Shown: positions 1-7,477 of the stretch, one piece after another
Layout of the letters: every line of letters begins with the position of its first letter
Numbering within the stretch: the stretch's first letter is position 1
Assembly: GCA_027485675.1 (NCBI GenBank)
Contig: JAIXQP010000006.1
Span: 1-64,000 of the forward strand
Origin: Terriglobales bacterium
Lineage (GTDB): Bacteria > Acidobacteriota > Terriglobia > Bryobacterales > Bryobacteraceae
DNA: 64,000 bases
Direction of reading: 5' to 3'
The notes under the pieces: generated by a model
Told to the model about the DNA's origin: nothing
The model's input: the letters and a program-made list of their open reading frames with translations, nothing else
Database searches by the model: none
Translations under genes and position numbers: made by a program

Positions 1-2
1 CC

Positions 3-152
3 ACGCCTGGCATATCGGAACTGGAGCACGAGCTGATCCACTTCCGCAGCGACGGCGCCCAACCCGAGCACGACGACCTCGTCTTCGCCCTCGCCCTGGC
101 CAACTGGCAAGCCTTCGAGCACTACAAGGACCACCTCTACCCCGGCCGCTAA
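3..152 (+). CDS. C-terminal end of a phage terminase large subunit-like protein (partial)
   Basis: An open frame enters from the left edge and stops with TAA at 150-152, giving the last 49 residues of a protein. The segment HDDLVFALALANW resembles the end of the RNase H-like nuclease domain of terminase large subunits, where an acidic pair precedes a helix of the form DALALA. The body of the gene lies outside the window, so the call rests on this short motif. Phage origin cannot be judged, because the genes that follow are ordinary chromosomal ones. Another nuclease of the same fold is possible. Confidence 0.4.
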   Translation, partial: TPGISELEHELIHFRSDGAQPEHDDLVFALALANWQAFEHYKDHLYPGR

Positions 153-162
153 CCGCCGCTAG

Positions 163-168
163 TATACT
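163..168 (+). promoter_or_regulatory. -10 box of the first amidohydrolase
   Basis: TATACT lies 11 bases before the ATG at 180, in the short gap after the terminase-like gene. No good -35 box is seen at the usual distance. The leader would be only a few bases long and carries no Shine-Dalgarno sequence. Confidence 0.4.
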
Positions 169-179
169 GGGGCTCGACC

Positions 180-1049
180 ATGCGCCTGCTCGCCTTCTTC
201 GCCGCACTCAGCCTCTTCGCCGCCGAGCCCCCTCGCCCCAAGCTCATCGACGCTCACGTCCACTACAACGGCGACCCCGCCTTCCTCACCAAGTTCCTCG
301 CCAAGCTCGAGTCCGTCGACGGCCAGGCGCTCCTCATCGCCCAGCCGAAGGACATCCCCGCGATCAAGGAGTTCACCGCCGCCCATCCCGGCCGCTTCCA
401 CGGCCTCGGCCAGATGTCCCTCGACCATCCCGACGCCCTCAAGCTCATCGACGAGTTCCACAACGCCGGCTTCCGCGGTCTCGGCGAGCTCACCGGCCCG
501 GAGTACTCCTTCGACGACCGCCGCTACTGGCCCCTCTACGAGCGCGCCGAAAAGTACGGCATGATCATCATGTTCCACACCGGCATCGTCAACCGCCGCA
601 ACTTCGCCGAGCCCATGAACGTCTCCTCGGACCGCATGCGCGTCTCCACGCTCGACCTCATCGCCCGCCGCTTCCCCAAGCTCACCCTCATCGCCGCCCA
701 CCTTGGCAATCCCGATTACGAATGGGCCGCCGAAATCGGCCGCTGGAATCCCAACCTCCTGTTCGACGTCTCCGGCTCCACGCTCTACAAGAAGCAGGCC
801 GACTTGACCTTCTTCAAGTCCATCTTCTGGTGGGACAACGTCGTCAGCCCCCACACCCCCAAATCGAACGTGAGCGCCTTTGAAAAGCTCGTCTTCGGCT
901 CCGACGTCTTCGGCGGCGAGATCGCCGAGTTCGACCGCGAACTCGACCTCTACAAGAAGCTCCTCACGGCCTGCGGCGTCGCCCCCGCCTCCCAGGAGAA
1001 CATCTTCAGCGGCACCCTCTGGAAGGTCCTGCAGAAGAAGAACCCCTAA
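180..1049 (+). CDS. Secreted amidohydrolase of the Amidohydro_2 family
   Basis: The 289-residue product has a signal peptide (about residues 1-15) and then the metal-binding start of a TIM barrel, IDAHVHY, with the HxH pair expected of amidohydrolases. Later metal ligands of the family are plausible at FHTG and AAHLG, and a catalytic Asp at FGSDVFGG. Such enzymes hydrolyse or decarboxylate small cyclic or amide substrates; the substrate cannot be read from sequence. It acts in the periplasm if the signal peptide is cleaved. The next gene, also a secreted amidohydrolase, follows after 4 bases, so the two are probably one transcript. Confidence 0.8.
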   Translation: MRLLAFFAALSLFAAEPPRPKLIDAHVHYNGDPAFLTKFLAKLESVDGQALLIAQPKDIPAIKEFTAAHPGRFHGLGQMSLDHPDALKLIDEFHNAGFRGLGELTGPEYSFDDRRYWPLYERAEKYGMIIMFHTGIVNRRNFAEPMNVSSDRMRVSTLDLIARRFPKLTLIAAHLGNPDYEWAAEIGRWNPNLLFDVSGSTLYKKQADLTFFKSIFWWDNVVSPHTPKSNVSAFEKLVFGSDVFGGEIAEFDRELDLYKKLLTACGVAPASQENIFSGTLWKVLQKKNP

Positions 1050-1053
1050 TCCC

Positions 1054-2496
1054 ATGAAACTCGCCCTTCTGCTCCTCCCCCTGCTCGTCCAAGCCCAGGC
1101 CCCTTACGATCTGGTGATCGCCAACGGCCGCGTGATGGACCCCGAAACCCGCCTCGATGCGCCGCGGCATATCGGCATCCGCAACGGCAAAATCGCCGCC
1201 ATCTCCGCGCAACCCCTCACCGGCAAGGTCACCCTCTCCGCCGCCGGCCGCGTTGTCGCCCCCGGCTTCATCGACCTCCACGCCCACGGCCATACGAACG
1301 AGGCGAATGAGTATCAGGCCCACGACGGCGTCACCACGGCGCTCGAGCTCGAAGTCGGCGTCCCCTCCGTCGGCGCCTGGCTCAAGCAACGCGCCGGCAA
1401 CGCCATTCTGAATCACGGCGCCACCGCCTCCCACGGCGCCAACCGCACCATGGCCCTGCGCGAGTTCGCCGCCGAAGCGCCGGGCTGGCTGAGCTCCCCG
1501 GATAGCTGGCGCGAGCTCATGATGAAGGGCCGGTACAAGTCCCTCAACTCGCCGGAAGAGCTCACGGTCCTCGGCGCCACGCTCGAACGCGGCCTGCGCG
1601 AAGGCGGCCTTGGGGTCGGGGTGGCCAATCAGTATTACCCCGGCGCCACGCGCGATGAGGTCTTCCGCGTCTTCCAGATGGCCCGCCGCTGGAACGTGCC
1701 CATCTATACCCACGTCCGCTCCATGGGCGCCGACGCTATGCAGGAGGTGATCGCCAATGCGGCCGCCACCGGCACCTCGCTCCACATCGTCCACGTCAAC
1801 TCCATGAGCCTAGGCGAACTCCCGCTCGTCCTCGACCTCATCGAATCCGCCAACAAGCGCGGGCTCGATATCACTACCGAAGCCTATCCCTATACCGCCG
1901 CCTCCACGTTCCTCGAAACCACGATGTTCGACGACGGCTGGCAGCAGCGCCTCGGCATCTCCTATGGCGAGCTCCAGTGGGTGAAGACCGGCGAACGCCT
2001 CACCGAGAAGACCTTTGCCGAATATCGCAAGCAGGGTGGCGCGGTGATCATGCACTTCATGAAGCCCGAATGGATCCAGCGCGCCATGGCCTCGCCCTTC
2101 GTGATCGTCGCCTCCGACGGCATGCCGTTCGCCCCTGGCGCCCATCCCCGCAGCGCCGGCACGTTCGCCCGCGTCCTCGGCCGCTACGTTCGCGAGCAGA
2201 AGGTGCTTTCGCTGATGGACGCCCTCGGCAAGATGACCATCATGCCCGCTCGCCGCCTCGAAGCGCTTTCCCCGCAAATGAAGAACAAGGGCCGTCTCCG
2301 CGTGGGCGCCGATGCCGACATCACCGTGTTCGATCCGGCCACCGTCATCGACACGGCCACCTTTGAAAAAGGCCTCAGCTTCTCCTCCGGCATCGACCAC
2401 GTCCTCGTCAACGGCGTGCCCGTCGTCCGCGACGGCAAGACCGTGCCCAACACCTTCCCCGGCCAGGCCATTCTCGGGAACTACGGGAAACGCTGA
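1054..2496 (+). CDS. Secreted D-aminoacylase-like amidohydrolase (N-acyl-D-amino-acid deacylase family)
   Basis: The 480-residue product starts with a short signal peptide (MKLALLLLPLLVQAQA). It shows the amidohydrolase_3 pattern: an N-terminal beta sandwich with YDLVIANGRVMDP, the metal site GFIDLHAHGH, a late catalytic aspartate in ASDGMPF, and a C-terminal strand region with GADADITVFDP. This is the layout of N-acyl-D-amino-acid deacylases. The ATG at 1054 is chosen because the signal peptide begins there; the frame is open further upstream, but that part only overlaps the previous gene. Substrate specificity is not known. Confidence 0.82.
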   Translation: MKLALLLLPLLVQAQAPYDLVIANGRVMDPETRLDAPRHIGIRNGKIAAISAQPLTGKVTLSAAGRVVAPGFIDLHAHGHTNEANEYQAHDGVTTALELEVGVPSVGAWLKQRAGNAILNHGATASHGANRTMALREFAAEAPGWLSSPDSWRELMMKGRYKSLNSPEELTVLGATLERGLREGGLGVGVANQYYPGATRDEVFRVFQMARRWNVPIYTHVRSMGADAMQEVIANAAATGTSLHIVHVNSMSLGELPLVLDLIESANKRGLDITTEAYPYTAASTFLETTMFDDGWQQRLGISYGELQWVKTGERLTEKTFAEYRKQGGAVIMHFMKPEWIQRAMASPFVIVASDGMPFAPGAHPRSAGTFARVLGRYVREQKVLSLMDALGKMTIMPARRLEALSPQMKNKGRLRVGADADITVFDPATVIDTATFEKGLSFSSGIDHVLVNGVPVVRDGKTVPNTFPGQAILGNYGKR

Positions 2497-2532
2497 CGGG
2501 AAACGCCGCCCGCTTCCGCGTCACCCATCAGT

Positions 2533-2874
2533 ATGGAACTCATGGGCGTACAGGCGGAAGAGATCCGGGCCATCAACCGGACCCACGGCGGCACCAACGA
2601 GATGAACGGCAACGTCGATACGACGTTTGCCACGGCGATGTACCACAAGACCTTCTGGCTCCGCGTGGCAGTCGTGGTCCGCGGCATCGTCAAGGGCCAC
2701 CTGTTCAACGACGGCAACAAGCGCACCGGCTTCGACACCGTGCGCCTCTTTCAGAAACGCAACACCATCGTCACGGGCATCTCCGACGCCACGCTCCGCG
2801 ATGTGATGCGGGACATTGCCATGGGCCGGGTCTCCGAAGTCGAGGAGATTGCTGCCCGGCTCCGCGGATTCTAA
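2533..2874 (+). CDS. Doc-like Fic domain protein without visible antitoxin
   Basis: This 113-residue protein carries HLFNDGNKRTG at residues 56-66, matching the Doc-type Fic motif (HxFxxxNKRT). Its length and the motif position match phage P1 Doc (126 residues, His66). Doc phosphorylates elongation factor Tu on a threonine; other Fic proteins transfer AMP. A Phd-like antitoxin is normally encoded just upstream, but only 36 bases separate this gene from the amidohydrolase and no small gene fits there or downstream. It may be an orphan, be controlled in trans, or have another role. The neighbour downstream is an EF-P-family translation factor. Confidence 0.78.
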   Translation: MELMGVQAEEIRAINRTHGGTNEMNGNVDTTFATAMYHKTFWLRVAVVVRGIVKGHLFNDGNKRTGFDTVRLFQKRNTIVTGISDATLRDVMRDIAMGRVSEVEEIAARLRGF

Positions 2875-2875
2875 C

Positions 2876-2881
2876 TATACT
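2876..2881 (+). promoter_or_regulatory. -10 box placing the efpL-like start at GTG 2888
   Basis: TATACT lies just after the stop codon of the Doc-like gene. Six bases separate it from the GTG at 2888, the distance at which transcription would begin on the start codon itself. This supports the GTG rather than the earlier in-frame ATG at 2816. Confidence 0.45.
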
Positions 2882-2887
2882 GGTCTG

Positions 2888-3463
2888 GTGGCTGCACTCA
2901 TCGAGGCGTTGGACATCAAACGCCGTACCCTTTTTGAACTCGACAACGTTCCCTATAGCTGTCTCGAAGCCGAGGTCAGCACGCCCACGGCGCGGGGCGG
3001 CCAGACCCTCGTCCGGCTGAAGATGCGCAATCTGATTACGAATGGCGTCTTCGACAAGACCTTCAAAGCCGGCGAAAAGTTCAAGGAACCCGACCTGCAA
3101 ACCGTGCAGGCCTCCTACCTCTACCGCGACAATGAAGGGGCCTATTTCCTCGACCAGGAAAGCTTCGAGACCATCAATCTGCCCGACGCCATCCTCGGCA
3201 ACGCCCTTGATTTTCTCATCGAAGGCGCCATGATCGATCTGCTCAAGTTCAACGGCAACCCCATCGGCCTCGAACTGCCTCCCAGCGTCGAACTCGCCGT
3301 GGCCTACACCGAACCCGGCGTCCGCGGCGACACTTCGAGCGGCAGCGTCACCAAGCTGGCGCGCCTCGAAACCGGACTCGAAATCAAGGTCCCGCTCTTC
3401 ATCAAGGAGGGCGAGAAAGTGAAGGTCTCAACCGAGACCCGCGAATTCGGCGGCCGCGCCTAA
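2888..3463 (+). CDS. Elongation factor P family protein, EfpL/YeiP-like
   Basis: The 191-residue product has the three OB-like domains of EF-P: KOW-like domain at about 5-65, central domain at about 70-130 with DQESFETINLP, and a C-terminal domain ending VSTETREFGGRA. EF-P family proteins enter the ribosomal E site and relieve stalling at polyproline. The loop tip reads STPTARGG, with Arg36 where classical EF-P has a modified lysine; it resembles the SPSARG tip of E. coli YeiP (EfpL), which works unmodified. Arginine-type EF-P with rhamnosylation is the other option, but no earP-like gene is seen here. GTG start chosen from the -10 box and domain fit. Confidence 0.85.
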   Translation: MAALIEALDIKRRTLFELDNVPYSCLEAEVSTPTARGGQTLVRLKMRNLITNGVFDKTFKAGEKFKEPDLQTVQASYLYRDNEGAYFLDQESFETINLPDAILGNALDFLIEGAMIDLLKFNGNPIGLELPPSVELAVAYTEPGVRGDTSSGSVTKLARLETGLEIKVPLFIKEGEKVKVSTETREFGGRA

Positions 3464-4827
3464 ACCATTTCGAGAATCCCGTGACGGACCAGTTGGTCCA
3501 CCACGCCGAGAGCCTTTTGCTGGTCCGCCGGCGACAGGGTGCTCACGCAGGCGCCTAGCGTCTCGCCGCGCGTTACCCAGCGGATCAGATCCAGAATGCC
3601 CTCCCCCACCTGGGGGTTGGCGCGCAGGCTCCCGCTGCCGCTGCGGAGGGTCCATAGGCGAACCTTCTCGCCCAGCCGGCACTCGCCCTCCATGGTGGTT
3701 CCTTCGACGATCCGCGCCCGCTGCTCCAGCCAATCCGCGGCCGTACCCGGCACCCATAACGCATCGATCTTTGCGCGCTCCATGCTGGCCCACAGGTCGC
3801 CCGCCACAGTCAGTTGCTCTCCGCCGCCAACGCCCAGCAGCATGAGTGTCAACCGGACCTCCTGAACGCCGCAACGGCGCAGGTGCTCCACGGTCCGGTG
3901 CGCTTCGTCCCACCACCGGCGGTCTCGTTTTCTTTCCGCTTGCGCGCAGTAAACCGCCGCGTCCACTTCGAGGTCCACCACCTCGGAACTCTTAAGCGCC
4001 GTCACGCCTTCGGGGACCGTCACCATGTCCGCCAACACGAATCCAATCCCGGTCTCGGTGAGGTGCGCCGGCATCTGCTCGACTACCAGATGCGCCATCT
4101 CATCGCCGCGGCGGCCTCCGTGCAGGTAGACCACCTTTTCCTGATCGTCCCGCAAGGGAATGAACGGCGGCTGCGAAACGATGAGATCGAACCGTTCGCC
4201 CGCTACGGGAGCGAACCAGTCGCCCACACGGAACTCGGCGTTCGTGATGCCGTTCAACATCGCGTTCACCCGCGCCACTTCGATCGCACGCGCATTGAGA
4301 TCCGTACCCACCACGCGGTCAGCCGCCCGCGCCAGGAGCAATCCCAGAACGCCGCCCCCGCAACCTAGATCGAGGGCGGCTCCCACTCGCTGGTCCGGAT
4401 AGCTGGCGCGCGCCAGCAGAGCCGTCGTCGTGCCAATGCCCATCACGTTATCCGCCGTTTGCTCGGGCCGGTCGCCCAGGATATAGAGCGTATCGAGCAG
4501 GAACAAGCGAAGCGGGCTGCGCCATCCTTGCGCGGTCTCTTCAATCAGGCCGCATTCTTTGGCCCACGCAAACAGTTCGTTGCCGAGAGCCCGTTGGGCC
4601 TCATCGGTTCCCACGGGCTCATCCCGCGCCAACATCCGGAGGGCGATCGCCGCCGGCTCCTCACTCACTGCATACTGGAGGCGCAACCACTCCGAGGCGA
4701 ACGCGGCCGGGAATCGCGCGACGGATTGCTCCTGCCGCTCTGCCCACTCGCTGGTCAGACCGATCGCCCGAAACCGGTCGGCCAGGGCCGCCCATTGACT
4801 CGCGGAAGCTTGTGGGATCGCACTCAT
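3460..4827 (-). CDS. Class I SAM-dependent methyltransferase with N/QPPF-type motif
   Basis: The 455-residue protein has a helical N-terminal region (about 1-145) and then a Rossmann methyltransferase: motif I LDLGCGGG at 152-159, an acidic motif II (GTDLN), and SQPPFIP at about 218-224. A (N/D/S/Q)PP(Y/F) motif is typical of enzymes that methylate glutamine or base nitrogens, such as PrmC and RsmC; the target here is unknown. Start at ATG 4827 because a -10-like TAGGAT lies 8 bases upstream and the longer frame runs into the pseudogene. The 3' end overlaps the efpL-like gene tail-to-tail by 4 bases. Confidence 0.75.
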   Translation of the reverse strand: MSAIPQASASQWAALADRFRAIGLTSEWAERQEQSVARFPAAFASEWLRLQYAVSEEPAAIALRMLARDEPVGTDEAQRALGNELFAWAKECGLIEETAQGWRSPLRLFLLDTLYILGDRPEQTADNVMGIGTTTALLARASYPDQRVGAALDLGCGGGVLGLLLARAADRVVGTDLNARAIEVARVNAMLNGITNAEFRVGDWFAPVAGERFDLIVSQPPFIPLRDDQEKVVYLHGGRRGDEMAHLVVEQMPAHLTETGIGFVLADMVTVPEGVTALKSSEVVDLEVDAAVYCAQAERKRDRRWWDEAHRTVEHLRRCGVQEVRLTLMLLGVGGGEQLTVAGDLWASMERAKIDALWVPGTAADWLEQRARIVEGTTMEGECRLGEKVRLWTLRSGSGSLRANPQVGEGILDLIRWVTRGETLGACVSTLSPADQQKALGVVDQLVRHGILEMV

Positions 4828-4888
4828 ATCGTTCCATCCTAACCGGATTTCGCGCGTAACCTTCCCGCTACCGCGCCGACGACTGGCC

Positions 4889-5705
4889 ATGGAACCTCTG
4901 CGGCCCCTTCTCGCGCTAGCACTCTTGATGACCAGCCCGTCGAAGCCTTCAGCACGTTGGCGCCGAGCGGGTGGAGGGCAGACGGCGGCGTCACCTGGAA
5001 TTCGATTGGGGGGCCGGGGAGAGATCGTCATCACCGCCGAGAAGATAACCTCGCCCGATGGCGCGTTCGTCTTTCAGGCTCTGCCCCTCCGATCATTTTC
5101 GTTCGCCAATAATCCCATGATGCTCCGATCCATTCGGGCCGGCGCGCAGGCGGGAGGATGGGCCGTCAACCAGCCGTCCAACACCTCGCAGTTCGTCGAC
5201 GGGTATGCCCGGATGGAACTCCGCGCCCAGGCGGGCAGTATTCGCCTGGACGAAGCGGCAACGGCCTAAGCATGCAGCAGGAGTCCACGGTGGCGATCGG
5301 GCACCTGCAATTTCCGGATGGGTCAGAAGGGATGCTGCCGGGCAACGTCGTGAAAAGGAAGCCAAGAGCCGTTTGCGGAACCAAGTCGGCAACAGCGAAC
5401 ACCGGGGGAGAATGGAGCGGATTCGACTCATGGGTGAGCAAGCCAGGGCCTACGCCCGCGAACAGAGCGCGGCTAGCGATGCGACTGGGAGAGCCGGCAA
5501 GCCTCGCGGGACCGCCAACGTTCGAACTTCGTGCAAATGATCCGGGAAGTCGAAACCTGGCGCGACCCCTATGGCAGCAGCGTCGAACTCACCTCCGGCT
5601 ATAGCAAGCGGCGATGGCAGCTACCTCCTGACCAACAGCCCCACGTTCGACCCCAGTTCCGCCTTCCGCGTCCAACAGTGGAAGCCCATGCAGCGCGCCC
5701 GCTAG
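4889..5705 (+). pseudogene. Decayed gene for a secreted acidobacterial protein of unknown function
   Basis: No single frame runs through this 0.8 kb, but consecutive pieces in different frames read as one protein. A signal-peptide-like start is at 4889. A shifted piece reads LAPSGWRADGGVTWNSIGG (from about 4958). The first frame resumes with ITSPDGAFVFQALP (about 5050). Later shifts lead to MIREVETWRDPYGSSVEL (about 5538) and YLLTNSPTFDPSSAF (about 5620), ending with TAG at 5703-5705. The pieces match, from memory, the order of a conserved acidobacterial secreted protein (GGVTWN, TSPDG, RGVE-W-DP, NPNF-P). At least four frame changes mean it is inactive. It converges on the Kelch-type gene, and the two stop codons overlap. 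Confidence 0.7.
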
Positions 5706-6667
5706 GGCAGTTGCAAACTCCACACCTCGTTGCTCAACGGCTTGGCATGGCCTCCGGCCACCCACAGCTTATCGTCGTGGACGAAGACGGAATGCTCATG
5801 CCGCGCCTTCCAGATCTTCGCCGCCTTCACCTCCGTCCAGTTGCGGCCATCCCGGGAGGTCCAGACGTCGCCCCAGTTCTGGTCGGGCACCTTGGACCAT
5901 CCGCCCAATACCCACATCGCGCCCCGGTAGACCGCGGCGCCGAACCATAGCCGCGGATGCCATGGCGCCGCCGCCGTCTCCTGCCGCCAGAACTTCCCAT
6001 CGGCCGAGGACCAGACATCGTGGAAGGCGGCATACTCCGGCACATAGTTGCCGCCCCCCATCACGTAAATCCTTCCATTCAGCACAACCGCCTGATGATA
6101 CGCCCGCGGCGCCCAGGGAGCCGCCGCGGTCTCCATTCGCCAGCTCTTGCCATCCGCGCTCGACCACACATCGTTCTTCAAGCTCTTGCCGTCGCCGAAG
6201 TAGTAGTTCTCCGTCCCACCCAGAACCCACATCCGCCCTTTGAACTCCACCGCGGCCGCCGCCAGGCGCGGCGACCATCCGGCGGCGGCCGTCGTCTGAG
6301 TCCACTGCTTGCCGTCGGTCGACGACCACACCGCATTGCTCGCCGAATGTCCCGGTAAGCGGCCGTTGTACCAGCCGCCCATCATCCACATCCGGTTGCG
6401 GAAGCTCAGCGTCATGGGGAGATCGCTATGCAGCCATGGCGCCTCCGCGGTGACCCGTTCCCATTGCTGTCCGTCGGCCGAACTCCAGACATCCCGCGGC
6501 GGCGCTTCGAACGAGTTGAACCATCCGCCGAAGATCCACAGGCGGTTTCGGAATACCACTTCACCCTGCGAATCCCGGGGCGTCCAGGGCGCATTGGCGA
6601 CCAGAGTCCAGTCCTGACCGTGCAGGGCGGTTAGCGCCAGGAAGGCGAGTCCAAACAGTCGTTGCAC
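5702..6667 (-). CDS. Secreted Kelch-type beta-propeller protein
   Basis: After a short signal peptide (VQRLFGLAFLALTALHG) the 321-residue protein contains about five to six repeats of roughly 50 residues, each with a VWSSxDGxxW strand and a following strand ending in a double glycine (MGGW, LGGT, MGGG, LGGW). This is the pattern of Kelch or galactose-oxidase-like beta propellers, which act as binding scaffolds. No catalytic residues are evident. GTG 6667 is chosen because the signal peptide begins there and a TATCGT box lies 6 bases upstream. The partner is unknown. Confidence 0.7.
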   Translation of the reverse strand: MQRLFGLAFLALTALHGQDWTLVANAPWTPRDSQGEVVFRNRLWIFGGWFNSFEAPPRDVWSSADGQQWERVTAEAPWLHSDLPMTLSFRNRMWMMGGWYNGRLPGHSASNAVWSSTDGKQWTQTTAAAGWSPRLAAAAVEFKGRMWVLGGTENYYFGDGKSLKNDVWSSADGKSWRMETAAAPWAPRAYHQAVVLNGRIYVMGGGNYVPEYAAFHDVWSSADGKFWRQETAAAPWHPRLWFGAAVYRGAMWVLGGWSKVPDQNWGDVWTSRDGRNWTEVKAAKIWKARHEHSVFVHDDKLWVAGGHAKPLSNEVWSLQLP

Positions 6668-6684
6668 CGGACCACGATACAACA

Positions 6685-7158
6685 CTAGCCGAGCAGCGTC
6701 TCCCGCACGCCGGCGCGGAGAGCCGTCACGATGTCACCATCGGTCTCGAAGGCCAGCGCGTGGACTTTTCCCGGCACCATCAGCACGTGCCCCCGCGGAT
6801 CATAGGTGTGCGGCTTCACCTGCACGCGATTCTTGAAGATCTCGCGAATCTCCGCCTCCAGACTCCCCACGCGCCCCCCACCCACCGTCCGCCAGCGTCC
6901 TCCGCTCACATCAATGCGCGCCAGCTTGCCATCCACCAAAAGAAGCCCCAAGTACGGATCGCCCCAGCCCGCGTATACTCCGGAGTCCCGCGCCTCAATG
7001 CGCAGCGCCGGCCCCAACTGCTTCCGCAGCTCCGGCTCTTCCATCCCAATCCGCAGGCGCCCGACGCCGTCATAGCGAATCCGGTGCCGTGGCGTCGCCG
7101 CCGCGCCGAACAACGGGCTCGCCAACGGCAGCATCGCAAACAGCAACCGGCGGGTCAT
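6685..7158 (-). CDS. Small secreted protein of unknown function
   Basis: The 157-residue product begins MTRRLLFAMLPLASPLFGAAA, a probable signal peptide with an arginine pair. The mature part has alternating short strands and a segment LRIGMEEPELRKQLGP that recalls small lipoprotein-type domains (GMxxxEVxxxLG), but no family is recognised with confidence. Start taken at ATG 7158, supported by TATAGC 7 bases upstream, rather than the in-frame codon at 7188. The Kelch-type gene lies 17 bases downstream on the same strand. Confidence 0.55.
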   Translation of the reverse strand: MTRRLLFAMLPLASPLFGAAATPRHRIRYDGVGRLRIGMEEPELRKQLGPALRIEARDSGVYAGWGDPYLGLLLVDGKLARIDVSGGRWRTVGGGRVGSLEAEIREIFKNRVQVKPHTYDPRGHVLMVPGKVHALAFETDGDIVTALRAGVRETLLG

Positions 7159-7166
7159 CGGACCGG

Positions 7167-7463
7167 CTATACCTTGACCGCAACCCACAGGCCCGGCTTT
7201 TCGGACCGGATGGAAACGCCTTTTCCCTTCCAGGCGTTCATCTCGGCCGGCACCCGGATCGCGCCGTCCTTATCCACGGCCACCCGCCGCGAGATCACCC
7301 GGACGGGCAAAGGCAGGTCCCGCTCCCCTTCCTTGGTGACCAGCCAGACACCGCCGCCACTGCGCGGCGCGACGATTACGCTGTACAGGCCCGCGGCGCC
7401 CATGGCCGCCGGCAGCGGCAGCCGGCCCTGAGAATCGATAGCGCTTTTCATTGGCTCTGGCAT
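7167..7463 (-). CDS. 98-residue protein with two AbrB/SpoVT-like half motifs
   Basis: Two stretches have the same signature about 50 residues apart: AIDSQGRLPLPAAM (about 8-21) and AVDKDGAIRVPAEM (about 62-75). Both fit the swapped-hairpin AbrB pattern (hxDxxGRhxhP), which dimerises to bind DNA; MraZ carries two such units in one chain. This protein is shorter than MraZ, and its second half (MNAWKGKGVSIRSE) also fits the AbrB strand order. It may be a small DNA-binding regulator. A start at ATG 7451 is an alternative. The divergent gene begins 11 bases away, so the protein could regulate both. Confidence 0.5.
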   Translation of the reverse strand: MPEPMKSAIDSQGRLPLPAAMGAAGLYSVIVAPRSGGGVWLVTKEGERDLPLPVRVISRRVAVDKDGAIRVPAEMNAWKGKGVSIRSEKPGLWVAVKV

Positions 7464-7477
7464 ATCTTCAAATTATG
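7463..7477. promoter_or_regulatory. Interlocked divergent promoters of the AbrB-like and UGA-containing genes
   Basis: Only 11 bases separate the two divergent start codons (7463 minus, 7475 plus). On the minus strand CATAAT (7472-7477) lies 8 bases before ATG 7463. On the plus strand TATCTT (7463-7468) lies 6 bases before ATG 7475. Each -10 box therefore reaches into the other gene's first codons, and both transcripts would be leaderless. This is inferred from hexamer fit only. Confidence 0.4.

Noticed and set aside
2816-2887. Longer EF-P-like protein starting at ATG 2816
   Set aside because: The extra 24 residues lie wholly in the end of the Doc-like gene and have no counterpart in the family; GTG 2888 has a -10 box at the right distance.
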